Shown: positions 1-8,410 of the stretch, piece by piece | Layout: each line of letters starts with the position of its first letter | Position numbering within the stretch: the first letter of the stretch is position 1 | Source of the DNA: Polaribacter sp. | GTDB taxonomy: Bacteria > Bacteroidota > Bacteroidia > Flavobacteriales > Flavobacteriaceae | Assembly (NCBI GenBank): GCA_029238315.1 | Contig: JAQWGI010000026.1 | Location: 124,001-188,000 of the forward strand | DNA: 64,000 bases | Direction of reading: 5' to 3' | The notes under the pieces: model-generated | What the model saw: the letters and a program-made list of their open reading frames with translations, nothing else | Told to the model about the DNA's origin: nothing | Database searches by the model: none | Translations under genes and position numbers: made by a program

Positions 1-2881
1 CAGATGCTTCTCCTCTTATCTTGGACAACACATCTTGACCCAGAGGGCTAAAGGCATTGAGCTTAAATTGATCTAGAGAAACATTTAAATCTATAATTGG
101 TCGTTGACCTGCAAAGTCTAAAAATCCATCTGCAGAAATACTTTTACTACCTTTATTATCTAATGTTAATGCTACTTGGTATTTTTCGTAAGAATTTTTA
201 GCAACCACGTCTAACAGTAAATTACCTTGCTCAAAAGAGTTGATTTTAAAATTATCAATTGCCAACAATCCTTTGGGTGAATATTGACCTTTTTTTTGCA
301 TAAAATCTAAATCGCCATTTAAGATTCCGTTAATTGTTAAACTATCTATAACCGGTAATAAACTAGACATTTTTACATTCTTGAAATTTATTTTTAGATC
401 TTTCTCTGTAGAATCTTTTAAAACGCCTTGAAACTTAATTTCTTGATTGTTTGATCTTAAATAAAATGGACTAATGTTAAATTCGTCTTTCTTTAAATCA
501 AAAACAACTTTACTATTTTTATCATCTTTTGGATTAATTTTCCAAACATTATTTTCAAAATCAAAACTAGATTTTTGTATCCCTAAAACAGATTTTCTTT
601 CTTTATTTAAGGTGTAAAAGAAATCAATATTAAATGTTTCATTAGTAGCTTTAGCGCCCTTAAACTCTGACTTTACAAACAGCGTGTCATTCTTTGTAAT
701 ATTTAAAAGATTAAACTTTGTGGCATTAAAATAAGTTGTATTTATTTTAGAAACCATTAAATGCGTGTTGTAATATTTATTTTTAGTATTAACATCTAAA
801 CTTAACGAATCTATTTTATTACCATATATAGTTATTTTTGGTGATAAAAAATTAAGCTTGAAATGATTGGTTCGGGCATCTATTCTTCCACTAAAAGTGG
901 TGTTTTTATCTATAAATATTTCAGGAAAAAAAACTTCAACAATTTGATTGTAGACGTTCATATCAAAATCTAAAAATTGATTAGGAGCAATTTTATAAGG
1001 ATTGTAGTTTGCATAAATACTTCCTAAAGCATTTTGAATCATTAAGGGCAGTTCATTAAATTTAAAATTCCCTTTTAAAACACCCTTTGCTATATCATTC
1101 TGATTTAAATCTTTATTAATTTCAATATTTTTAATACTGTCATTAATGTATGAAGCAATTACTAGCTTATTAAAATTGTACGTTTTTTTAGGGCTTGTAT
1201 ATATAATATTATCAAAAGTAGCTCTACCAATTACGTCGTCAAATGTATTGCCTTTAATGTCAAATTTTAAATCACCTTTTAGCTTAGAAATACTATCTCT
1301 TGTATACAAATTTGTTTTTACTAAATCTGCCTCTTCTATAGCTGCTGTAAAGTCGTATTTATTTCTGGTTGAAGAAAAATCGACCAAACCATTTAATTTT
1401 AACTGTAAAAATTGATCATTAATGTTTAAATTCCCTGTAAAAAGCTTATTTAAAAATAGCCCATTAATATTAATATTTTGGTAAGTATAGTTATTAAACT
1501 CTAACTTTTTTATTGCACCAATAACACCCGAATTTATGGTTTCTAAATTAAAACCTGTTCCGTTTAAATCTAGTACTAAACTGGCTTTTCCTAAAAGTGA
1601 TTCATTAAATAATTTTCCAAAATTAAATTCATTAAGAGTTATATTCCCTATGTAATTTGCATTGTTAAAACTGGCTGTGTTAGTAAATTTTAAATCTGCT
1701 TTTGCAGAACCTATATTAGTAAAAACGTCTACCAATACATCTAGTTTATTAGTATCTATATACGTATTTCCTTTTAAACTAAAGGCTCCTAGGTTTTCAA
1801 TTTCTTTTGGCAAAAAAGTACCAAGTATATTAGGCAAAAGTAAAGTTAATGATGTATACGAGGCATTTAAATCTTCTATAGATCCTTCTAAAGAAAAACC
1901 TTTCTTTGCGTTCAATGCATTCATTAGTTTTAAATTGGCAATTAACCCTAAACCCTTGTCTGATTTTATCGCAATATCTTTTAAATTTAAATTATTTAAC
2001 GTTCCCGACAAATTAGTGGTTAAATTTAACACATCATCTTTACCAAATTCCTTGTAAAATATATGTAAATCCTTTAATGAAATATCACTATCAAAAATCT
2101 TAGCTTCTAATTGTACCTTGTCTGTAAAAAACTGAAAATCTTCTCTATCATATAAAAAAGAAATATCTGCTAAAACTTTAGAGTTTGTTGTTTCTATTGT
2201 TGTTTCTTTTAAAAGCATAGCAGTCTTAGAATAGGTGAAATCTGTGGTTAAGTTTGTAACCTCCACACCACTATTTTCATTAAAATAGAGTCCTCTAATT
2301 TTTGCTGACACCTCTGGTCCTAGAATCTTAAAATCACTTAAACTACCTCCAGCATTTTTTATATGTAGAGAGATACTGTCTTTTTTATTTAAGTTTATCA
2401 ACTTAAAATTTAAGTTGCTTAAATAAATATCTGAAGTAGTTAATAAAAAAGGGTTGGCCAAAGAATCTCTTTGTGTACCAGTATCAAAACTCTCGACGAA
2501 AACAGATAAATTGTCGTTAGACTCTCCTATATAGTTCTTCAAATGAAAATTAACTCCATCTAGAGAAACACTACCTAAAAGAATATTATTGTCAATTATT
2601 TTTTTGGCATTGCGTAAAGAAGTACTTAATTTTTCTACAAAAATTAATGTATCGTTATGATGATCTCTGATTTCTACACCTTTAAGTTGTACAGAACCTA
2701 AAAAAGATAAATCTACTTTTTTAATAATAAGATCCGTTTTAAAAGATTCCTTTAAACTGTTGGTTAGTGTTTTTGCTAATTTGGTTTGAACACTCGGAAT
2801 TGATAAGACAACGCTGATCAAAAACAAGAATAATAGCAGGTAAGCTAAGAATCTAACAACTATTTTTATCTTGTCTCTAAT
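1..2881 (-). CDS. tamB: TamB-like translocation/assembly module protein, partial (N-terminal part; C-terminus beyond the left edge)
   Basis: A continuous minus-strand frame encodes about 960 residues and runs off the left edge. It begins with basic residues and one hydrophobic segment (positions about 2865-2790), the usual inner-membrane anchor, followed by hundreds of residues of alternating beta-type sequence (LKGVEIRDHHNDTLIF and similar). This is the AsmA/TamB layout, a periplasm-spanning lipid-conducting groove linked to outer-membrane biogenesis. The DUF490 C-terminal domain would lie outside the window. The gene is divergent from tsaD. The start is unclear: the frame is open up to a TGA at 2984-2986 but has no ATG, GTG or TTG before the anchor; the given start is the ATT at 2881-2879, chosen by position only. 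Family assignment rests on architecture. Confidence 0.82.
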   Translation of the reverse strand, partial: MRDKIKIVVRFLAYLLLFLFLISVVLSIPSVQTKLAKTLTNSLKESFKTDLIIKKVDLSFLGSVQLKGVEIRDHHNDTLIFVEKLSTSLRNAKKIIDNNILLGSVSLDGVNFHLKNYIGESNDNLSVFVESFDTGTQRDSLANPFLLTTSDIYLSNLNFKLINLNKKDSISLHIKNAGGSLSDFKILGPEVSAKIRGLYFNENSGVEVTNLTTDFTYSKTAMLLKETTIETTNSKVLADISFLYDREDFQFFTDKVQLEAKIFDSDISLKDLHIFYKEFGKDDVLNLTTNLSGTLNNLNLKDIAIKSDKGLGLIANLKLMNALNAKKGFSLEGSIEDLNASYTSLTLLLPNILGTFLPKEIENLGAFSLKGNTYIDTNKLDVLVDVFTNIGSAKADLKFTNTASFNNANYIGNITLNEFNFGKLFNESLLGKASLVLDLNGTGFNLETINSGVIGAIKKLEFNNYTYQNININGLFLNKLFTGNLNINDQFLQLKLNGLVDFSSTRNKYDFTAAIEEADLVKTNLYTRDSISKLKGDLKFDIKGNTFDDVIGRATFDNIIYTSPKKTYNFNKLVIASYINDSIKNIEINKDLNQNDIAKGVLKGNFKFNELPLMIQNALGSIYANYNPYKIAPNQFLDFDMNVYNQIVEVFFPEIFIDKNTTFSGRIDARTNHFKLNFLSPKITIYGNKIDSLSLDVNTKNKYYNTHLMVSKINTTYFNATKFNLLNITKNDTLFVKSEFKGAKATNETFNIDFFYTLNKERKSVLGIQKSSFDFENNVWKINPKDDKNSKVVFDLKKDEFNISPFYLRSNNQEIKFQGVLKDSTEKDLKINFKNVKMSSLLPVIDSLTINGILNGDLDFMQKKGQYSPKGLLAIDNFKINSFEQGNLLLDVVAKNSYEKYQVALTLDNKGSKSISADGFLDFAGQRPIIDLNVSLDQFKLNAFSPLGQDVLSKIRGEAS

Positions 2882-2987
2882 AATTAATTTATATTTAAAG
2901 ATGGAACAATCAGTAAATTTTAGGCAATAAATGTGCCAATATCTGCAAAGAAAGTTGAAATTTTGATAACTTTTAAATTTGAATCAA

Positions 2988-2995
2988 TATTTTTG
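2988..2995 (+). promoter_or_regulatory. Putative tsaD promoter (-7 element TATTTTTG)
   Basis: This matches the Bacteroidota -7 word TAnnTTTG, with a TTTTG at 2961-2965 in a -33-like position. It lies downstream of the GTG that gives the longest tsaD frame but upstream of the TTG at 3023, so it supports the shorter TsaD. Confidence 0.55.
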
Positions 2996-3022
2996 CATTA
3001 CAATTTAAAACATTTTACTTTT

Positions 3023-4051
3023 TTGAACCAAAAGTTAATATATATTTTAGGAATAGAATCTTCTTGTGATGACACAAGCGCAGCTGTTATTTGCAACGGA
3101 AAAGTATTAAGTAATGTTGTTGCCAATCAAGAAGTGCATTCTAAGTACGGTGGCGTTGTTCCAGAATTAGCCTCTAGAGCACATCAACAAAACATTGTAC
3201 CGGTAGTACAACAAGCACTTGATCAAGCAAAAGTAGAAAAAAACCAATTGAGCGCAGTTGCGTTTACGCGCGGACCAGGATTAATGGGTTCTTTACTTGT
3301 TGGCACCTCTTTTGCAAAATCTTTAGCATTAGGTTTACAAATTCCGTTATTAGATGTAAACCATATGCAGGCACATATTTTGGCTCATTTTATAGAAGAA
3401 GAAAACGCTAAAATACCGCCGTTTCCATTTGTTTGTTTGACTATTAGTGGCGGACATACACAAATTGTAAAAATTTCGAATCATTTTGAAATGGAAATCT
3501 TGGGCGAAACAATTGATGACGCAGTTGGTGAAGCTTTTGATAAATCTGCAAAAATTTTAGGACTGCCTTATCCTGGCGGACCTCTAATTGATAAATATGC
3601 ACAAGAAGGAAACCCAAAAGCATTTCAATTTACAAAACCTAAAGTGAGCGATTTAGATTTTAGTTTTAGCGGATTAAAAACAGCTATTTTATATTTTATT
3701 CAAAAGCAAGTAAAAGAAAACCCAAATTTTATTGAAGAAAATTTGACAGATATTTGTGCTTCCATTCAGCATACAATTATTGAAATCTTAATGACAAAAT
3801 TAAAAAATGCCGTAAAGCAAACAGGCATCAAACACATTGCTATTGCTGGAGGAGTTTCTGCAAACTCAGAAATTAGAAAACGTTTGCAGTTAGCTGAAAA
3901 ACATTTTGGATGGACAACCTACGTCCCAAAGTTTGAATACACTACAGACAACGCTGCAATGATTGCCATTACTGGATACTTAAAGTTTTTAAACAGTAAT
4001 TACTCAGATATTAGCATAACAGCACAAGCAAGATTAAAAGTTACCGAATAA
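3023..4051 (+). CDS. tsaD: tRNA N6-adenosine threonylcarbamoyltransferase TsaD
   Basis: TsaD transfers the threonylcarbamoyl group to A37 of ANN-decoding tRNAs, with TsaB and TsaE in the cytoplasm. The product from the TTG at 3023 is 342 residues, the usual family length. It opens with IYILGIESSCDDTSAAV, carries the metal-binding HMQAH (His 114 and 118), a GGHTQ segment and the late GGVSANSEIR glycine motif. The frame could extend to a GTG at 2933, but those 30 extra residues are not family-like and the probable promoter lies inside them; the TTG start is therefore preferred. No ATG exists near the N-terminus. Transcribed divergently from tamB and ends at a strong hairpin. Confidence 0.95.
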   Translation: MNQKLIYILGIESSCDDTSAAVICNGKVLSNVVANQEVHSKYGGVVPELASRAHQQNIVPVVQQALDQAKVEKNQLSAVAFTRGPGLMGSLLVGTSFAKSLALGLQIPLLDVNHMQAHILAHFIEEENAKIPPFPFVCLTISGGHTQIVKISNHFEMEILGETIDDAVGEAFDKSAKILGLPYPGGPLIDKYAQEGNPKAFQFTKPKVSDLDFSFSGLKTAILYFIQKQVKENPNFIEENLTDICASIQHTIIEILMTKLKNAVKQTGIKHIAIAGGVSANSEIRKRLQLAEKHFGWTTYVPKFEYTTDNAAMIAITGYLKFLNSNYSDISITAQARLKVTE

Positions 4052-4052
4052 A

Positions 4053-4080
4053 AAAAGCGAGCATACTGCTCGCTTTTTTT
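4053..4080. terminator. Intrinsic terminator between convergent tsaD and S1/P1 nuclease genes
   Basis: A perfect 7-bp stem GCGAGCA/TGCTCGC with a 3-nt loop (4057-4073) is flanked by A-rich sequence on the left and seven T on the right, so it can act on both strands. Confidence 0.85.
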
Positions 4081-4097
4081 ACCTTTTTTATTGCTTC

Positions 4098-4892
4098 TTA
4101 CCTTAAAACCTCTGTAAGCACTTTTGCCAGACGAATTCCGCCTTTTTGCAATTGACTTCTCACAGTTGCAAAATGATCATACATGTAACGATAACGTAAA
4201 TTCTCATCCTTCTTAGCAGAAGCATAAATTTTTTGTGCTAAGACTTTAGATTCGTTTACCCAATCTATCACAGATCCTTTTTGTAATTCTTTTATTTGAG
4301 CTCTACTTAATTTATCTGTATTTCTTGAAAGCTCAGAATACGTCATATTAAAACTGTTAATCATCTCACTATCCCAAACTCTATGCATGTTAGAATTATT
4401 GTAAAACCATTGCACCTTAAAATCATTACCTCCTTTATCAGAAAGTCTACCAACATGCATCGGTTGATGTAAATCTCCAATAAAATGTACCAACATTTTT
4501 AAATAAAAAACTTTATCTGCTTTAGTGGAATTTTTATCTAACAATACTTCTTTACATTTTGCAATTGCAGTAACCAAATCTCCTTTTGGATTCTTTTTTG
4601 AAGTTTGATACGTTTCATCATCATTTAGATTTACATAATGCCAAGTCGCATATTTTCTGAATGCATTGTCTGATTTAATATCATCACCAAAAGTAGAAAC
4701 CATTGCTAAACTTTGCCCATCTAAAAGCTCACTTATTTTACGTTTTACACTCTTAGATAAATGGCTAGCTGCAATTTCTCCAATTGCTCTATGACCAGTA
4801 TTCCCCCAAATTAATTCGGTTTTATCTGTAGGTATTACTCCAAAATTTCCAAATAACGTAAACGCCAATATGAATAAGATGTTTGTTTTCAT
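4098..4892 (-). CDS. S1/P1-family zinc nuclease (secreted)
   Basis: S1/P1 nucleases are trinuclear zinc enzymes that degrade single-stranded RNA and DNA and remove 3'-phosphates. This 264-residue protein has an N-terminal hydrophobic secretion signal and the full ligand set: Trp29 and His34 (WGNTGH), Asp70/71, His85, His136 and Asp140 (HFIGDLHQPMH), His146, His170 and Asp174 (HRVWD). In the family the Trp becomes the mature N-terminus after signal cleavage; here the peptide before Trp29 is polar (PTDKTELI), so the cleavage site is not obvious. Probable role: periplasmic or extracellular nucleic-acid and phosphate scavenging. Monocistronic, convergent with tsaD. Confidence 0.9.
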   Translation of the reverse strand: MKTNILFILAFTLFGNFGVIPTDKTELIWGNTGHRAIGEIAASHLSKSVKRKISELLDGQSLAMVSTFGDDIKSDNAFRKYATWHYVNLNDDETYQTSKKNPKGDLVTAIAKCKEVLLDKNSTKADKVFYLKMLVHFIGDLHQPMHVGRLSDKGGNDFKVQWFYNNSNMHRVWDSEMINSFNMTYSELSRNTDKLSRAQIKELQKGSVIDWVNESKVLAQKIYASAKKDENLRYRYMYDHFATVRSQLQKGGIRLAKVLTEVLR

Positions 4893-5018
4893 TTTTTATT
4901 TTTTTATCAAATAATATTTTGCTAATTTAAAAAAATAATAAGATAAATATTTGGAAATCATAAAAAAAACAAGCTATCTTAGCGATATCATTTTAATATC
5001 ATTTTAAAACAAACTCAA

Positions 5019-5879
5019 ATGGAAGCAGAAAAAATCATCAAACTAACAAACGGTTATCTAATGCTATTAATCGTTTTAATTTTATTTTTTGGCGGAATTA
5101 CAATATCAATTGTACAAGAAACGCCTTTTTACATTCCTATAATTATTATTGGATTCATAAGCTTCTTTGGTTTCATTTTAGTAAACCCAAATACGTCTAA
5201 AGTTATTTTATTATTTGGTAAATATATTGGTACGATTAAACAAAATGGTTTGTATTGGGCAAATCCGTTTTACACAAAAAAGAAAATTTCTTTAAGAGCA
5301 AGTAACTTTGATAGCGAGCGCCTCAAGGTAAATGACAAACTAGGAAATCCGATTATGATTAGCACCATTTTAGTTTGGCGAGTAACGAACACTTATAAAG
5401 CTGCTTTTGATGTTGATAATTATGAGAACTTTGTAAGAGTACAAACAGATGCTGCTGTAAGAAAATTAGCAAGCATGTATCCGTATGATAATTTTGCAGA
5501 CGAAGGCACAACAGAAGATATTACATTACGATCTAGCGTAAATGAAGTTAGTGAAGCCCTAGAAAAAGAACTAGAAGAGCGTTTATCTATTGCCGGAATT
5601 GAAGTTTTAGAAGCAAGAATTGGATATTTAGCATACGCGCAAGAAATTGCTTCTGCAATGCTAAAAAGACAGCAAGCAACTGCAATTGTTGCTGCGCGTC
5701 ATAAAATTGTTGAAGGTGCAGTTAGCATGGTAGAAATGGCACTAGAAGAATTAGGAAAAAAGAATATTGTTGAGCTAGATGATGAACGTAAAGCTGCAAT
5801 GGTTAGTAATTTAATGGTTATTTTATGTGGTGATAAAGAAGCGTCTCCTGTTTTAAATACTGGAACGTTAAATAATTAA
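5019..5879 (+). CDS. SPFH/Band 7 domain membrane protein (slipin/stomatin-like)
   Basis: 286 residues. Two hydrophobic segments fill residues 13-58, followed by a typical SPFH domain (VNPNTSKVILLFGKYIGTI through the RVQTDAAVRKLAS region) and a helical Ala/Glu-rich tail around 200-260. SPFH proteins form oligomeric membrane scaffolds. First gene of a closely packed run ending at the RHH gene at 8141. In many bacteria an SPFH gene of this type is directly followed by a small Arc/RHH gene; here five other genes separate the two. No enzymatic role is implied by the sequence. Confidence 0.85.
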   Translation: MEAEKIIKLTNGYLMLLIVLILFFGGITISIVQETPFYIPIIIIGFISFFGFILVNPNTSKVILLFGKYIGTIKQNGLYWANPFYTKKKISLRASNFDSERLKVNDKLGNPIMISTILVWRVTNTYKAAFDVDNYENFVRVQTDAAVRKLASMYPYDNFADEGTTEDITLRSSVNEVSEALEKELEERLSIAGIEVLEARIGYLAYAQEIASAMLKRQQATAIVAARHKIVEGAVSMVEMALEELGKKNIVELDDERKAAMVSNLMVILCGDKEASPVLNTGTLNN

Positions 5880-5894
5880 TTCAAATAAAAAGCG

Positions 5895-6086
5895 ATGAGC
5901 GAAAAACAAATTTTAGCAATCGGCATCGGAACCGCCCTAGGCTCTAGTTTGGGTGTTACTTTTGGTGTTATTTTTGAAAATATTGCGATTGGTATTTCAA
6001 TAGGATCAGGGATTGGAACTACAGTTGGAGTTACATTAGCGTTGATTAATTTTGGAGAAAAAAAAGAATGTAAAAACAAAAAATAA
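5895..6086 (+). CDS. Small glycine-rich membrane protein
   Basis: 63 residues, almost entirely glycine-zipper-like hydrophobic sequence (GIGTALGSSLGVTFGVIFENIAIGISIGSGIG) with a lysine-rich tail. It would form two closely packed membrane helices. It lies 15 bp after the SPFH gene, and its stop overlaps the next start by one base (TAATG), suggesting translational coupling. I do not recognise a named family; a membrane-partner role with the SPFH protein is only inference from position. Confidence 0.65.
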   Translation: MSEKQILAIGIGTALGSSLGVTFGVIFENIAIGISIGSGIGTTVGVTLALINFGEKKECKNKK

Positions 6087-6244
6087 TGAAAGAATATCAC
6101 GTAATTAACTGGAAACCTGGATTATCTAAAAATAATGAACGTTTGGAAGATACACTAAATGAACATGCTAGAAACGGATGGCGAGTAATTCATATTGGTG
6201 AGCAAAACACTAGAATCGTTTTTGAAAGAGACAAAAACAGGTAA
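6086..6244 (+). CDS. Small DUF4177-like protein
   Basis: 52 residues beginning MKEYHVINWKPG and ending with a RNGWRVIHIG segment followed by IVFERDK, the layout of DUF4177 proteins (N-terminal strand, an amphipathic helix, GW[RK]V strand, then [VI]FER). Its start overlaps the previous stop and its own stop TAA overlaps the ATG of the next gene, so it is embedded in a coupled operon. Function unknown for the family. Confidence 0.72.
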   Translation: MKEYHVINWKPGLSKNNERLEDTLNEHARNGWRVIHIGEQNTRIVFERDKNR

Positions 6245-6741
6245 TGAGAATTTTTAAAGAAGAACAACGCTTTACACAAACATGGCTTTTAGTTTTACTA
6301 ACTGTTAGCGCAATAGCACCTATAGTAATTGTCTTTAAAGAGTATAGAACTAACGAAATTAGCTTTAACAAACTCATAGGTACGCTTGCACTCATTTTTT
6401 TTGCAACCATCCTTATATTTTTCTTTAAATTAAAAACAAGAATTGATGAAATCGGAATTCATTATCAGTTTTTCCCTTTTCATTTAAAACTAAAAACAAT
6501 TGCTTGGTCAGAATTAAAATCTGCCGAAACAAGAAATTATGACGCTATTTCAGAATTTGGTGGCTGGGGATTAAAAGGAGGTTTTTTTTGGAATAAAAAA
6601 AAAGGAACCGCTATTAATGTTTCAGGTGATATCGGAATTCAACTAACTTTTAAAAACGGAAAAAAAATATTAATCGGCACGCAACTTTTAAACGAAGCAA
6701 ATGCTGTTTTAAAAACCTATAAAAACAAAATTAATGAATAA
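6244..6741 (+). CDS. PH-like domain membrane protein
   Basis: 165 residues. Two transmembrane segments (about residues 14-31 and 43-61) are followed by a soluble domain (KTRIDEIGIHYQFFPFHLKLKTIAWSEL onward) with the strand pattern of small bacterial PH-like domains. A conserved GGWGLKGGFFW stretch lies near residue 106. It overlaps DUF4177 upstream by one base and the DUF1648 gene downstream by 8 bases. Role unknown; likely acts in the inner membrane. Confidence 0.6.
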   Translation: MRIFKEEQRFTQTWLLVLLTVSAIAPIVIVFKEYRTNEISFNKLIGTLALIFFATILIFFFKLKTRIDEIGIHYQFFPFHLKLKTIAWSELKSAETRNYDAISEFGGWGLKGGFFWNKKKGTAINVSGDIGIQLTFKNGKKILIGTQLLNEANAVLKTYKNKINE

Positions 6742-7219
6742 TCAAAAGAACATAAATTTTTCTCTTGTTGATTATATTTTAATAGCTGTTTCAGTATTAT
6801 TAATAGCTATTTCTTGGATTTATTTAATCATATATTATGATAAATTACCAGATCAAATTGCAACACATTTTAATGCGTTTGGCAAGCCAGATGGCTTTAA
6901 TTCTAGGTACAGCATTTGGTTAGCAATAACCTGTTTTACATTACTAAGTCTTGGTTTTATTTTAGGCACAAAATATCAAGAAGCAATAATTTTTCCGAAA
7001 AGAAAGTTAAGTCTTCAAGAAAAAGAGTCAAATTTAAAAACAATGTTATTTACAGCAATTTTAATAGCGTTTATCTGTCCTTTAATAGTATACTCAATGA
7101 TACAAGGAACACTTGTAGAAGATTTTAAAATACCCTGGATTACTCCCTTAATAATTTCAGTAGTTGTAATGTATTTAATTGCTGTATTTTATTATCAATT
7201 TAAAATATTAAAATCATGA
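6734..7219 (+). CDS. DUF1648 domain-containing membrane protein
   Basis: 161 residues with four predicted membrane helices. The hallmark of DUF1648, YDKLPDQIATHFNAFGKPDGFNS, follows the first helix; the same motif occurs in SdpI-type immunity proteins, although this protein lacks the longer SdpI architecture. Overlaps both neighbours by a few bases (PH-like gene upstream, hydrolase downstream), so it is translated as part of the run. Function not known. Confidence 0.78.
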   Translation: MNNQKNINFSLVDYILIAVSVLLIAISWIYLIIYYDKLPDQIATHFNAFGKPDGFNSRYSIWLAITCFTLLSLGFILGTKYQEAIIFPKRKLSLQEKESNLKTMLFTAILIAFICPLIVYSMIQGTLVEDFKIPWITPLIISVVVMYLIAVFYYQFKILKS

Positions 7220-8136
7220 ATAAAACAATAACTATATTATTTATATCTATTTTTAGTGTAACTCTTGCTTTTGCACAAACAACATCAGAAGAAGTTTTAA
7301 TCAAAAATGATGTTATAGAATTACCAGGAACGTTAACTTTTACAAAAGCAAAAACGCCCTTAGTAATCTGGATTCATGGCTCTGGAAATGTTGACAGAAA
7401 CGGTAATCAAGGCGCAATTGTAAAAGCAAATTACATCAAACAATTTAGAGACCTAATCAACAAAGAAAACATTGCTTTTTTTAGTTATGACAAAAGAACA
7501 TCAAACAGAAAAAATGCTCCACATTTAAAAGGAATTTCATTTACTGATTTTATAGACGATGCTAAAAAAGCAATCAATCATTTTAAAGATGACAAGCGTT
7601 TTACTGAAATTATTTTAGTTGGTCACAGCCAAGGTTCTTTAATCGCAATGATGGCTTTAGAGAATGTTAGTAAGTATATTTCGCTTGCTGGACCAGGAGA
7701 ATCGATTGATCAAACAATGATTAAACAAGTTACGGCGCAAAATGTACAATTAGGAGAAACTACAGCAGCACACTTTAAAGAATTAAAAGAAACTGGCGCA
7801 ATTAAAGAAGTAAATCCGTTTTTGGTGTCTATTTTTTCAAAACCAAATTGGGCGTTTTTAAACAGTTGGTCAAAATTAAATCCGATTGAAGAAATTAAAA
7901 AAGTAAACATTCCTACTTTAATTATTAACGGTACAAAAGACCTACAAGTTAAAGTAGAAGATGCAAATGCATTACACAAAGCAAAACCAAATGCTAAATT
8001 GGTAATTATTGAGAATATGAATCATGTATTGAAAAACATAAAAGTTGATGCTGATAATATGAAATCATATACAACACCAGACTTTCCAATTTCAACAGAA
8101 TTAATTACAACAGTTGTTGCTTTTATAAAAAAATAA
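7216..8136 (+). CDS. Secreted alpha/beta hydrolase
   Basis: 306 residues with a signal peptide (about 1-20, ending AFAQ). It has the alpha/beta-hydrolase oxyanion-hole segment HGSG (54-57), the nucleophile elbow GHSQG with Ser138, an Asp in INGTKDLQVK, and the terminal His in NMNHVLKN. The family includes peptidases and esterases acting in the periplasm; the substrate cannot be read from the sequence. It overlaps the DUF1648 gene by 4 bases (ATGA) and precedes the RHH gene by 4 bases. Confidence 0.85.
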   Translation: MNKTITILFISIFSVTLAFAQTTSEEVLIKNDVIELPGTLTFTKAKTPLVIWIHGSGNVDRNGNQGAIVKANYIKQFRDLINKENIAFFSYDKRTSNRKNAPHLKGISFTDFIDDAKKAINHFKDDKRFTEIILVGHSQGSLIAMMALENVSKYISLAGPGESIDQTMIKQVTAQNVQLGETTAAHFKELKETGAIKEVNPFLVSIFSKPNWAFLNSWSKLNPIEEIKKVNIPTLIINGTKDLQVKVEDANALHKAKPNAKLVIIENMNHVLKNIKVDADNMKSYTTPDFPISTELITTVVAFIKK

Positions 8137-8140
8137 AATC

Positions 8141-8308
8141 ATGGCAAAAAAGAAAGCTTTTGCATTACGAATCAATGAAGAAATGATGAAGTCTATTGAA
8201 AAATGGGCTTCAGATGAGTTTCGATCTACCAACGGGCAGATTGAATGGATGTTGATGCAAAGTTTAAAAGATGCAAAACGTGAACCTAAAAAGAAAAGCG
8301 AAGAATAA
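8141..8308 (+). CDS. Small ribbon-helix-helix (Arc-type) protein
   Basis: 55 residues, basic, with the RHH pattern: a beta strand KKAFALRIN, helix EEMMKSIEKWASDEFR and a second helix STNGQIEWMLMQSLKDA. Such proteins are dimeric DNA-binding repressors or, in this subfamily (commonly next to SPFH genes), of unknown role. Last gene of the run starting at the SPFH gene, followed at once by a terminator. It could regulate the run, but no operator was identified. Confidence 0.82.
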   Translation: MAKKKAFALRINEEMMKSIEKWASDEFRSTNGQIEWMLMQSLKDAKREPKKKSEE

Positions 8309-8327
8309 CTTTTCTTACATTTTTGTT

Positions 8328-8361
8328 AAAAAACACTCAATAATTTTTGAGTGTTTTTTTG
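8328..8361 (+). terminator. Intrinsic terminator after the SPFH-RHH run
   Basis: 8-bp perfect stem ACACTCAA/TTGAGTGT (8333-8340, 8347-8354), 6-nt loop, then a T run. Confidence 0.85.
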
Positions 8362-8410
8362 TTTTGTATCTTGTTGCTCTTAAAATAAAAAACAACTAAT
8401 CTTAATTACC

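Noticed and set aside
1146-2057. Plus-strand reading frames of 89 and 131 residues
   Set aside because: They are antisense shadows of the tamB frame, with biased hydrophobic/Lys composition and no family resemblance.
2933-3022. 30-residue N-terminal extension of TsaD from a GTG start
   Set aside because: The likely promoter lies inside it, the residues are not TsaD-like, and the shorter form has normal family length.
6734-7219. SdpI-type immunity protein
   Set aside because: Only the DUF1648 part is present; no SdpI C-terminal half or toxin gene is adjacent.
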